A stretch of DNA of 64,000 bases from Tubiluchus corallicola. Its lineage: Eukaryota; Priapulida; Priapulimorpha; Priapulimorphida; Tubiluchidae. The translations under genes and the position numbers were made by a program. Below, in pieces: positions 51,527-62,800 of this stretch. Each line of letters begins with the position of its first letter. Position 1 is the stretch's first letter. The notes under the pieces are model-generated. The model did no database searches and was not told the DNA's origin. It worked only from the letters and a program-made list of their open reading frames with translations. The stretch covers positions 62,001 through 126,000 of the forward strand of contig JAQGDQ010000232.1 of NCBI GenBank assembly GCA_030141605.1. Reading direction: 5' to 3'.

Positions 51527-54500
51527 ATGGATATAAGAAAGCTGAAAAACGAGGAAAAGTTATCACTTTGTCGAAAGTATTATTTAGGTTTGTATGTTTG
51601 TTTTTTGGGAGGCGTTAGGGTGGTAGTTCTTTGGACTAGAGCTACAAACGTAAAAAACGTTTTAATCGTAGCTGCCCTTTCTGCAACCAATACGCTGTTA
51701 AACAAAACAATTTTTTGTTTTGCGGTAAGAGTTGATTAGAAATTTTTTGTGCAGAATTGTTTGTCAAGGTTATTTTTAAAGCACGTCACATTAGTAGCAC
51801 TAACTAGAGTAGATGTTCTACTTCTAGTAACGAGTTCCAGAGACGAATCTCAGCATTGAGAAAACTAAGTGGATATCTGTCGGCGTTGGCTTTTCGCTGA
51901 AGCATGTAACTGTGTCCTCTGGTGCTACTGGTACTTCTAATGAATTCATCCGGGTTGACATATTTGAATCTATGGTAGGGCTTGATGGCCTCGCAACAAC
52001 TAAGTTCTCTTTATTATAATGTACAGCATGGATACTGAGCACCCATAAATGATTGATTTTTACTCTCCAATCTTCTCTGTCCAGATGTATTACTTGTATG
52101 TGAGGACATTGGGGCTTCAGGAGTGCCAGCACTCTCCTCTACCATATTAATTTCATCCTACTTGTGACATGGGTGCTACTAATACTATTTACTGGTAATC
52201 ACCACCCAATCTGGGCTTCCTCTGTGGGAGTCAGCTATAATAGTAACACCTTAAGTGATAAGTTGGCTGCTGTAAAATTTACTATACTGTTTTAATATAT
52301 AGGGTTTATTTTCATTTCAGCAGTTATCATGACCTTGTATGTATCAACTATTCTAACAGCTTTGGCACTAATGATATGATCCGGAGAATAGATTCGTCAC
52401 ATTTGTGTGCCAGTGATGAAGTGTCATTTCATAGTCAGATTTACTCAGCAATCCAAGCATCTTGTTGTTACTGGGATCGATGAACTTCTTAAGATGACTT
52501 GCCTAGAATTGCCTTTTTTGAGCTTTGAATTGTGGAATTGAAATAACATTTACAAAGTTCTCAGATAGTTCTTATTTCAAACATTTCTAGCATGGGCTGA
52601 AAAGAAATTTTGTCTTTCCCATTTAGAAACAGATTTCTTGTTGATTTTAAGTGAATGCCTTCTTATCTTATGGTGTATCTGAAGTTCAAAAGTTTGTTTC
52701 AGTTCAGTTTGATCAATACCTTTGCTCTCTTTTTATATTGTAGGTCTGAAGTTCAAAAAGCTTATTACTGTCAATTTGGTCAGCACCCTTGAGAATTCTC
52801 AATGTCTGAATCATATCCTACCTGTGTCTTCCGTAATCAACTGTTGTAAGTCCTAAGTGTCGGGAGTTACAAGGATAGATTTTTTTCGGCGATCTCTGGA
52901 ATCATTCTGGTTGCTCATCCCTGAGTGCTTTCAAGTTCACATATCATGCCATGTCTAGTTCTAAGGGTTCCAGATCACACCAGCTTTATCTGTGTGTCCA
53001 AATATCTAAAGATGCACTTTACTAATGTTAATCTACTATGCACCTTCTGCAATATTTCATGGATGTGACTTGCAAATTGCAGCTTATTGTCCACAATGAC
53101 GCCAAGGTCTTCTTCTCCAGAGGTATATTCATTTCTACTGAGACTAGTTTTATGCGTTATGACATAGGATAGTCAATAGTGGTTTGCTTGCCGATTTTCA
53201 TAACTTTGCATTTTTGTGGTTAAAGTACTGCACTAATTATCTGCAAATTCTGTATTAATCTACATGTGATTTGATCTTCTACATATGTTACTCAATTGGT
53301 AAATTTTAGTATCGTCAGCAAATAGTTTGATCCCACAAGTGAATATGCTGGTGGATCGTTGGTGGAGATTGAGAAGAGAATCAGTCCTAGTACACTGTCT
53401 TGAGGGATGCTACTTGTACTAATCTCCATTCTGATTTATACCTGTTTACTGCCACACATTGTCTTCTACTTTGGAAGAAACTGCAAATCTATCTTACTAA
53501 GTTACCTTTAAAACCATGCCTTTGAATTTTACATAAAAGCCTCCCATGTGGGACTCATATGCCTTCAAGAAATCATAGTAGATCGTATCCACTGCTCCAT
53601 CGACATCAAGGATTTACAGACAATCCTCTATTGTATAAATATTACTATTATTATGAATAGAAACAGTAATACCATAAAAATTCAACCTTCAATTTTTATT
53701 AAGTAACATGAATAGCTCTTTTAATAATAATTTACCCGCCAAACAGCAACAGCTGTTTTGCCACACTATTGAATCTCACTTAATTGCATGCTAAATGTGA
53801 AACAAAGTAACAGCATGTCGAAAGATAATTTGCTGTTTTCTTTGAAATAATATTTACTATTAAAAATTACCCTACAGCATGCTTTCGCATTTTGTTGAAA
53901 CATCCAGTGTTCTACACCTTGCAGTTTATATACCTATAAAATCTGCTATGCCCGAAAGAAAACGCATGTACATAAAGTTTACACGTTGTATAGTATACAG
54001 TACTTGCTACTATAGTTACCCATTAAGCTCCGTGATGAACTGATATCCTGAATTAGATGTTTTGCATTTAACTTGGAGCAGAAAAGTGTGTCTCCGGTTA
54101 GCTTTAATTTTCATTTTTATTTTCAGGAGGATTTCTGGCTCTTCCGTTTTTGTGGTTTGTTAATTCAGTTTGGTTTTTTCAAGAGGCTTTCAAAAAACCA
54201 TGGTATGAACAACAGCGCCAGATACGCTCATGTACGTTTTACTTCATAAATATTACTAATTTTGACTTAAGGTTTTGTAAAATAATCGTATTATTCGGTT
54301 AGCAGATTCCATCTAGAAGCAATAGGCGGGTAGAATGTTAAACCTCAGTTTCACCTCATCTGGATCTCTAATTTTTTAGAGTGTTTATGACTCTATTTTA
54401 GACCATCTTTACTGTATTTTTACTCCAAATGACTTTTCTTTTTTTCTGTTCTATTAAATGATATACTGGGGCTTTTTCTTCAATATTGACATTTCTTGAT

Positions 54501-55446
54501 GTTGCTTTGTTACACCTCAGTAACGTTTCATTCAATGCAATTTTGTAGGGAATTTTATGACTGTTATGAATAATGGAAACATCTGATCAATAAACGTTGG
54601 ACCTTAAAATATATCTAACTGTTAACATTTTGCCATCTCTTCAATGTTTTCATAAGTAAATCAGCATTCTGAATAAGGCTGGCTAGTTTTTTTTATTAGT
54701 AAGTTGCTTGACTTTATGTAATCTTAAAGGATAGGCAAAGCCTTCTTTTATTGCTTGCGAAAAATGTTAAAAGTATTATGTAATAAAAGTGTCACGAGTG
54801 CCTCGTATAATTAGTAAAATCACTTTAAAGTAGTTTCACGTTTGGTCGACTCCCATTTTAAATGCCCATTCTTCTACTAATGACGTTGTTCATCAGCTGA
54901 AAAAGAGCAGTGCACTGTTAATTTCGTTCACATGTATAATAAGTTTTTACAAAGTTAATTTTGAGATATTTTTGTATAAACATTAGGTAAGCTGCAAAAG
55001 TTTGAATTAGTTTAAGCAGCATGCTGAAAATTTCTATACAGTGTTAGTATAAGTGAATAATGCATTGTAGGCAGTCTTTTTACAAATCTCTTTGTGGTAT
55101 TTTTATGTTTTATATTTACCTTTCCAGTAGCATCAGTGGCTTTTTCTCCATTAATTAATAGCTGGTGTTGATATGCTAACTAGGCATCTGCTTGGAAGCA
55201 TTATTGACCAACAGTCAGACAGGTTTCTCTACTAGGAAGCCAGCCTTTCTAGGTTGGTTGCTGGATGTGCTATCAGCTAACTGTTTTCTCTCTTGTTTTT
55301 CTGCAGATGTTATTAAATCTATGATAGGCTCGTTTCTATGGCTTGCTGTGCTAGTCACCTGGATAGTGATATTCCAGCTGAATCGTGCCAAATGGGGAGC
55401 TGTAGGTGACCGTATAAGCTTTGTAATACCGGCTGGGATTCCTTGA
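51527..55446 (+). CDS. PSENEN: Gamma-secretase subunit PEN-2 (3 exons, complete)
   Basis: Exons are 51527-51587, 54127-54231 and 55307-55446, giving 306 nt and 101 residues, the same length as human PEN-2. Diagnostic stretches are [32 protein letters not shown] and the C-terminal WGAVGD..SF.IP.G.P. Two hydrophobic segments (about residues 20-36 and 55-77) match the PEN-2 membrane topology. PEN-2 is the small subunit that triggers presenilin endoproteolysis in gamma-secretase, acting in the ER/Golgi and endosomal membranes. The C-terminal motif usually written DYLSF is DRISF here: Asp, Ser and Phe are kept, Tyr and Leu are replaced. Intron phases are 1 and 1. The last 48 bases of the coding region are repeated downstream (55725-55772) by a tandem duplication. 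Confidence 0.96.
51824..53645 (-). mobile_element. Decayed LINE (CR1/L2-like) reverse transcriptase in PSENEN intron 1
   Basis: Read on the minus strand, pieces of a non-LTR reverse transcriptase appear in the expected order. [14 protein letters not shown] comes at about 53355-53400, [11 protein letters not shown] (the catalytic A/FADD box) at about 53295-53330, [14 protein letters not shown] near 53080-53110, then [12 protein letters not shown] near 52930-52960. After a gap of decayed or inserted sequence comes a tail [20 protein letters not shown] with [10 protein letters not shown] at about 51830-51960, typical of the C-terminus. Frameshifts and stops interrupt it throughout, so it is not functional. 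Confidence 0.85.
53646..54126. other. PSENEN: Remainder of PSENEN intron 1
   Basis: AT-rich sequence between the LINE remnant and exon 2. I see nothing recognisable. Confidence 0.4.
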
Positions 55447-55724
55447 TAATTTCAAATAGCTTTTTATGTAAAATATTTTAACTAAAACAATGTTTTGTTG
55501 AAACAGTTAGTGACAATGGGAATTATTTGCTCATTTTTTGGGGTCTCAAAAAACAACAATAACATGATCTTGTGAACTTAAAATCACTTCATACTTTTTT
55601 CGTTTGTGCAACTTCATTGCATTTTAATTTAGAATACCTTTGCATTACATTGGTATTTGTAATACAACATTAACTTTACTTTCAGTACAATGTGTAATGC
55701 TTAATCAAAACAGGTCATGAAAAT
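55399..55724. repeat. Tandem duplication, copy 1 (PSENEN stop and 3' UTR)
   Basis: This 326-bp segment starts 48 bases before the end of the PEN-2 coding region, at 'gctgtaggtgaccg', and ends at 'caggtcatgaaaat'. It is followed directly by a second copy. The two copies differ by a single base in a G run (four G here, three in copy 2). Confidence 0.97.
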
Positions 55725-55772
55725 GCTGTAGGTGACCGTATAAGCTTTGTAATACCGGCTGGGATTCCTTGA
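55725..55772 (+). pseudogene. Duplicated tail of the PSENEN last exon
   Basis: Exact copy of the last 15 codons and stop codon of PEN-2, created by the tandem duplication. It has no start or splice acceptor of its own and lies downstream of the true stop. Confidence 0.9.
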
Positions 55773-56049
55773 TAATTTCAAATAGCTTTTTATGTAAAAT
55801 ATTTTAACTAAAACAATGTTTTGTTGAAACAGTTAGTGACAATGGGAATTATTTGCTCATTTTTTGGGTCTCAAAAAACAACAATAACATGATCTTGTGA
55901 ACTTAAAATCACTTCATACTTTTTTCGTTTGTGCAACTTCATTGCATTTTAATTTAGAATACCTTTGCATTACATTGGTATTTGTAATACAACATTAACT
56001 TTACTTTCAGTACAATGTGTAATGCTTAATCAAAACAGGTCATGAAAAT
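55725..56049. repeat. Tandem duplication, copy 2
   Basis: 325 bp, a near-perfect direct repeat of 55399-55724. It carries a duplicate of the last 15 codons and stop of PEN-2 (55725-55772) that would be untranslated 3' UTR if transcribed. Just at its end the sequence continues 'aaaataaatgc', forming an AATAAA at 56047-56052 that the end of copy 1 lacks. Confidence 0.97.
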
Positions 56050-56052
56050 AAA
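56047..56052 (+). terminator. Candidate PSENEN polyadenylation signal
   Basis: AATAAA at the right edge of duplication copy 2. Another AATAAA lies at 56153-56158. The corresponding position at the end of copy 1 reads AAATGC because the junction falls inside the hexamer. Confidence 0.45.
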
Positions 56053-56158
56053 TGCAAATATACTTGTATTGTAAATAAGCATAGATAATATTATTACTGT
56101 AAACTAATTTATTTGTGTACATTATTCGAGAATTAATACAAATACAAATATTAATAAA

Positions 56159-56845
56159 AAATTATGATGTATGTGTCTTGTTTTTTGCTACTTTGTTATC
56201 AGTGTATAATATTTCAGTCTTTTATAAATTATGAGAATATGCTGCACATTGTAGAGGAACTGTAAAGGTGTCAGTTTCTCGATAATGATATAGATACCAC
56301 GTGTTTTGTTTCATGCGGTTTATAACATGTCCGTCTAGGCGTGCCCATCTTAGCACACATGGGCGTGCTAGCTAGTTGCTCTTGGGGCCTCATACTGAAT
56401 TGGCTTTCTCTCATGTGTTTGGAAAATGACATCTTGGAGACCATTGACTTTAAGGCAGTTAAATATAAAGCAATTCTGTGCAAAGAAATTTTACAAATGT
56501 TTGTATTGAACACTTGTTTAATAATAAATAATTCATAGTAATTTCGCACTCTCCATCTGTATAACTTACCAATTGAGTATCATTTATATGTTGAAATTTT
56601 TAGTGTTTATGAAGGATTATGTTATATTGTTCAAATGTTTGTGTTGATTAATCGTTGCTGTATAGCACATTAATATTTAAACACGTATTTTGTTTTAGCA
56701 GTACCAGTACAATAAATATATGTTTAATTTTATTGACCATTTACATTTTTATACTGCAAGTTGTTGTATAGGCAGGAGCCCTGTGCTCTGCTTTGCCCAA
56801 GGGCCTATAATGCTATTAAGATGGCCCTGGTATATATCCTATATA
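56159..56845. other. Intergenic DNA after PSENEN
   Basis: AT-rich. Open frames at 56271-56549 overlap on opposite strands and look like chance. No gene seen. Confidence 0.45.
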
Positions 56846-57223
56846 CAGCCGACCCTCGTTAAACCAGACCCCGTTAGCCCGGATATCGGATAAGACGGAC
56901 GTCATCCGTGGTAAAGGAAACTGACCGAGCCGGAGCGCTAAACACAACACGGCCTATCAACTGACCACGAGCCATTGATGGACCGAAGCCATTTTTTATT
57001 TAAATTGTACAACAATTTCTTTATCCTCACAGGTTAACTATTTAAAAGTAATATACAGTATAGTATATAGTGCACAGCATATATTGCAGTATGTATAGGC
57101 CTTATTAAGGTGATTATTCCTGTATAATATAGACCATATATAGGCATATCGGATAAATTGGACAATCGTCTAAACTGGACCACCCTCCCCCCCAAATTAG
57201 TCCGGTTTAACGAGGGTTGACTG
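56846..57223. mobile_element. Tigger/pogo-like MITE
   Basis: 378 bp, flanked by TA (56844-56845 and 57224-57225). The left end reads CAGCCGACCCTCGTTAAACC and the right end, on the other strand, CAGTCAACCCTCGTTAAACC: two mismatches in the first 20. TIRs starting CAG with 'ACCCTCGTTA' and a TA target duplication are typical of Tigger/pogo elements. There is no transposase frame. The interior is AT-rich with a short GC-rich part next to the left end. Confidence 0.88.
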
Positions 57224-57225
57224 TA

Positions 57226-58254
57226 ATAGTAATGTTTTGCACCAAATTTACCTAATAAAAGCTGATGCTGTCAGGCTAAAATGATTAATGTTTATGTTTA
57301 GTGCCTTTCTTTGCAAGAGATGGTTTTTTTGTAAGCTTATGATATACACTAGTAATTGTTACATTTTTATGTTGCTGCTTATAACAACTGTCATGCACAA
57401 ACCAGAATAGTCATAGGCATAGACATCTTTATTGGTCATAATTATGTAGTATACACAGTATATATGAAATTTTTTGTTTATTCTTTTCACAGATTAGTTA
57501 AGTAAGCAATTAGCACAACAACTTTGCAACTGTAATTAAATTCAACTGTACATATAAATCTAAATATTACAATTATAGTAAAATAAAGCTCAAAAAATAA
57601 AAAAAAATTGAGAAAGGTGTTCAGCTACTATTGAATGCTTTGACTGAAATGGGAACAAATAAAAATTTCAAACAATTTGTTCTTGAATGGGTATATTTGA
57701 TCTTATTTTGTAAGGGAGAAATGTAAATTCTTCATGTGGGATGATAGTTGTTTGCCATAATTTTTGGTAATATATTATACAGAGCAGTAGGCCTTTTGTC
57801 AAGAATCAGATATTCATTATTAATAAAGGGCTGTTTTTCTGCAAAAAAGTGCATATTTGGCTAGTTACATATATATGGTTTGGAGATGGCCACTAAGTAT
57901 CTTACTATAATTTGCTGCGCAAACCACAATAGCAATAATGTTTTGCCAAACTCCAAATTTCCATTCGTATCCCATAATTATTTATCAGTCAATTTGTCGA
58001 TTAGTATTGCCCGGTGTGTATTATTTAGCGTCGGAGGTGTTTCTGTTAACTAGGACAGTCCGGTTTATCAGTTTGTAAGAGTTTTATTAGCATCTGCAGC
58101 GTTCAGATACCGTTCAAGTCGTATAACCAGTTTTGATGTTCTTCTTAAGATTAAAAGATAAGACTTGGTAATAAAACTCGTGTTTTGGGATCTTCATCTC
58201 GGCGTTTACCAGGCCAGTTTATACCCGTGTTCGTAATTTCGTTTTCAATAAAAA
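57226..58254. other. Intergenic DNA and possible V-ATPase promoter / 5' UTR
   Basis: Mostly AT-rich, with nothing coding. The final ~250 bases are less AT-rich and end 'ttcaataaaaa' before a strong donor GTAAGT at 58255. This fits a non-coding first exon of the V-ATPase subunit a gene, whose start-codon exon has an acceptor-like TCTAG just upstream (59841-59845). This is inference without transcript support. Confidence 0.35.
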
Positions 58255-58643
58255 GTAAGTACGACATTCATTATCTTTTCTGGCTATTTCTTAGTCAGTA
58301 TCCATTATTCAACTATCAAAAAAGATAATATATTTGCTAATACGTACACTACCTGCTTCATACTGTGCCATAAATAATTATTAATTGTGGCGCTTTATAT
58401 AGTGCATTAATTTACAATGTTGGTTTTAAGTGTCACAGAAATTTCAATGAAGTTGGAATCGCTGGTGGGCTCCTGTCATGATTATAAAGCTAAATGATCG
58501 TGGAAAACTTCGTGCGCTAAAGGCAGACAGTGGTTGGCGTTTATAGTACACACGATTTCTATTATATTTGTTGATTATATATGCCTGGTCTTGTTTGTCA
58601 GGCAACAAGACAAGTGCGATTTTTAGCGAAACGATTTCAGCGT

Positions 58644-58759
58644 GTCAGGATGGCCGAGTGGTCTAAGGCGCCAGACTCAAGCGGAAGCTTCTCGCAAATG
58701 CGAGCAACTGGGTGTTCTGGTCCGCGAATGCGGGCGTGGGTTCGAATCCCACTTCTGAC
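58644..58759 (+). tRNA. tRNA-Leu (CAA) with a 33-nt intron
   Basis: Acceptor GTCAGGA pairs with TTCTGAC at the 3' end. The D arm (GGCCGAGTGGTCTAAGGC) contains the A box. The anticodon stem is CCAGA/TCTGG with anticodon CAA at 58678-58680. An intron occupies 58682-58714, one base after the anticodon as usual for tRNA-Leu(CAA). The long class II variable arm (CCGC/GCGG) and the T arm GTGGG-TTCGAAT-CCCAC with the B box follow. A T run at 58765-58769 is a pol III terminator. The + strand frame through it (58581-58778) is the familiar spurious translation of a tRNA gene and is not a protein. Confidence 0.97.
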
Positions 58760-58764
58760 AAATG

Positions 58765-58769
58765 TTTTT
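58765..58769 (+). terminator. Pol III terminator of tRNA-Leu
   Basis: Run of five T six bases after the tRNA 3' end. Confidence 0.75.
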
Positions 58770-59864
58770 ACTCTGTAAAAGTGTGACGTTTATGTTGACT
58801 TTTTTGAACATTAGTTCCTCACCATTTAATTATATTTATTCGTTTGTAATAATAAACTTTTCTTTTATGTTCCATTTGTTGCCATTGTATTGTGCTTCTT
58901 TTGTTTTAATTTTCGTTACAGTTTACTAGTAAACATTAAGCCATTGCATTAAAACTATATTTAACATGATTATTAAATTTTGTTTGTTGTGCATTTCAAC
59001 AAGATACAAATCTAAGTTGTTACAATAATTAATTTAATGTATTTTTTGGACTGTTCGTTGTCTTTTTCTTGTTAGCTAGAAACTTGCTGAACATACATTC
59101 ACATTTCACCTACACCTGATGGGCAGTTGCCTATCACTAGGCATGTGCACATTACTATGGCATGCACAAATGCTGTAACAATAGCCTGCCTGTGGCAGTA
59201 GATTTTCTAACTCATTACTTGTATGTAAATGGGCCCATTCTCCTCAGGTTGGGATGAACTCAGCTGAATTTGTCACATAGGCTACAAGGACACCAGGATA
59301 ATAACTCCATTTAGACTTTACTCAGAATTCTATTGTGTGCTTGTATTAGCTGACTGCATCTTTTGCTTCTTAACCAGGTTAGGACACACCACATAGGTGA
59401 TACAGTAATTCGTATTCTCAGTCTGCAAATTAATAATAAGTTTTGGAATGTAGGTTTACAACTGTCATATCATGAAAATAGATAAATAATTTATATCATT
59501 ATTATAGATTAGTTAATGCTGGTTTTTGAAAAAGGGTGTCATTATGTCTTTGCTACTACTTCCAAAGAAGTCGATTTTTGTTGCTGTAAGAATTCACCAT
59601 TACTGTGAGCGTATTTTGTAATCATAATAATACGTCTGGATAGATAGATAGATAGAATTTGAATGTACACTAAACTTTTATTCATGATAATTTTTGATGG
59701 CAAATTTGGTTTTGTGTTGTTCAAAGTATGAGTTGCTCTTTATAGTCTGTATACTGTCGGTAGAAAAAGCTGCTGTCTTTGTTGTCTTTCTAAAATTATT
59801 TTATGAGTATTTAGAAACTCGTTTTTTTCGTTGTTATTTTTCTAGAGTTTGGATATAGCCAGTT
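58770..59864. other. DNA between the tRNA and the V-ATPase start codon
   Basis: AT-rich, with a short (GATA)n microsatellite at about 59639-59656. If the donor at 58255 is real, this is part of the first intron of the V-ATPase gene, ending at the acceptor at 59844-59845. No other gene. Confidence 0.4.
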
Positions 59865-62800
59865 ATGGGTACTTTGTTTCGGAGTGAGGAGATGACCCTA
59901 GCTCAACTGTTTCTGCAGTCAGAAGCAGCATATGCCTGCGTTTCAGAACTTGGCGAGTTGGGCGTTGTTCAGTTCAGAGATGTAAGTGTTCATTTTTATT
60001 TTAAATTACTCAGTTAAGAATTTTATGTAATTTTATATTCTTATTCTATAATTTAAACAGCACTCTTTTTAAAGAGACACCAATTTATATTGCCTTACTC
60101 TTTCTGCCAGCAGTCTTGTCACTAATTATATAATATTCTAAGTACCATTAATTACAATGCTGGTGTCACCAAAGAAGGGTTGCCAGATTAGAAAATTAGA
60201 AATACGTGACACTCTTAAAATTTCTCTCTTTATATTATTATATATATAAATTTATACATTCCTACACACCCAGACCAATATATTATGTAAAAGTAGAGAC
60301 ATAAGTTGAAAACATAAAGCAAGTTGCAAACAGGCAGCAAACACCTCAGTTATGTGAAAACATCTAGCAACTCTAGCTTCCTCGTTACATTTACGTTATT
60401 TTCGTCAAAAGATTGTGAGAAAAGAAAGTAAAGTTACAACTAAGAACCATAAGACAGTAATAAAAATATGTTTTTATTACAAAATTTGAAAATGAATGGA
60501 ACCAATGAATGAAAAAATTGGAACTAAATACAGGACATTTGGGTGTTCAAGAAAGGTCAATACGGGACAAGGGACTAAATTATCAAATATGGGATATGTC
60601 CCATAGAAAAGGGACGTCTGGCAACTCTAATCATATATGTACTGAAAATCTAATTTAGTTATTAACAGCTGATTTACACAATTTGGTTTAATATTTTTTG
60701 TCATTTTGAGAACTTGTTCAACTGAGCGTATATGGTATACCTTATTAAGCTTATTCTTTTTATCATACGCTTTTCATGTGTTTAGTTTTTGTTATACTCT
60801 CTTCTGCATTGTGTTTTGCTGTCATCTACATATAAAAGCCGTTGTACTTGATTTTACAGACTACTTTTTCTGATTAATGGAATGTTTATAATATACAGTA
60901 ATACAGATACTATGTCAAGACAGTCCAGGTATTTGACAGTTATCACTGGTGATAATAATAAAACAATGTATGCTGCGTTATTAGTTTATTGCTCTGTCTT
61001 GGTTGTAGTTGTACTCGTTATGCATTGCCGTTCTTTTCTTTACATTTTTTATGTTCAAGTCATGGCAACTTAAATTATAATTAAGGAAATTTTTATTGGA
61101 TAAAAATATGTAATGTTAAAATTATTTTGAGAAATTTTAGATTATTTTAGTCTGTGTAGAGTCTGTAGCTACAATAGGTAACTAGTTTCTTTCAATATAA
61201 AAAAAGATCAGCAACCTGATTAGCAAAGTGGCATTTTCATACAGGTGATTGATAGAAATTTCTAATTTTAAGTGCCTTTAAATTTATTTCAGTACAGTCT
61301 TTATCATTGAGGGTGATACTGTGAGACGAACTTCCTGATTTTTTCACAGGTGTAGGTGTGATCAACTTCAACATGGATATTTATGTAACTACTTAGTTGT
61401 ATAATAGTGATAATTGTGTAATATTGTTCACTGCTAAGGTTCTTACTTAGGTTTGTCTATTTTTGCCATAAACGAATTTCTGATTTTGGTGAAACTGTCT
61501 TCATCTGCAAATTTGAACTTTAAATTTACTTGTTATTTGCTTTTTAGTTGAATCCAGATGTCAATGCATTTCAAAGGAAGTTTGTTAATGAAGTACGACG
61601 ATGCGAAGAAATGGAAAGAAAACTGAGTAACTATAATGCATTTCTCTTAGTTTTCTGTAAAATAATATATATATTTAATTTTTTACTCTAAAGTGTTATA
61701 CATTACAGTTTATGTGTAGACTTTTTTGTTGCTTGTTTGTTTCTTTGTCTGCTTCACGGGAGCAGTGCTAACCTTAAACCTGCTGGGATTATAAATAAAC
61801 TTTAAAAATAAAATTCAGTTCCTAGATCATGAAATCGAATTTTAACACCCGTCCCATTGACAATTTCGGAGAGCTCTACAAAAAGGTGCTTGAACTGTTG
61901 TTCTTGTTAATTGTTCTTATTTTGTTCTTGTTATGATGGTTCTTCATTACAGGATTCATTGAGAAAGAGATTAAGAAGGATGGGATTCCTATGTTAGATA
62001 CAGGGGACAATCCTGATGCTCCAGCACCAAGGGAAATGATTGATCTTGAGGTAGCTACCTGTTGTTCTTAATATTCTGTTTTACTCAAAAGGCTTAATGC
62101 CTAAAAAATTCCTATGTTGGTTAGTGGTATTCACTGTTTCGTTTTTCCAAGGCTGCTTTTTTACGGAATAGTGCTAACCCACAGTATTATACACTCTTGT
62201 TAATTTTTGGCCTCTCCGCCATGGAAGGTATGCGACAGTTTTTACATTCTTACCAATACTAGTTTAACTATTTTTATCACTTGTACTCTTTTATCACGTA
62301 ACTTTTTTCTTTGTGTTTTTATTATCTCTTGTTTCTGTGCAGTATTTTGTTTTAAATGAGGTCAAGTTCTCTCTTCTTTTCCTTATTTTTTTATAATCTT
62401 ACAATGTTTCTTTCAGGCATCATTTGAAAAACTGGAAACAGAAATGACGGAGGCAAACACGAATGCAGAAGCCTTGAGACGAAATTATTTAGAACTCACA
62501 GAGCTTAAACACATTCTTCGTAAGACCCAAGTGTTTTTTGAAGAGGTATGCTTTTAAACGTTAACAGTACTAAGAAGTAAATGTTACTAGGCATTATCAG
62601 TGTTTTAACTTTACGTGTTTTATTTTTTTAATCTTGTCAATAAAATATTCGAGGGATTTCTTGTGTGAGAGATTTTTTCCAGCTGTTTTTTGGATAATTT
62701 GAAGGTTAATGACATTTTTGTTAGTGGTGTGTTGTTGGGAAGTCACAAAAAACATGTTTTAGACACTTGAAAAGATTTTGTGCCTTTAAAGATAGCATAT

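Noticed and set aside
58581-58778. 65-codon + strand frame over the tRNA
   Set aside because: It is the known false protein produced by translating tRNA-Leu; the cloverleaf explains all of it.
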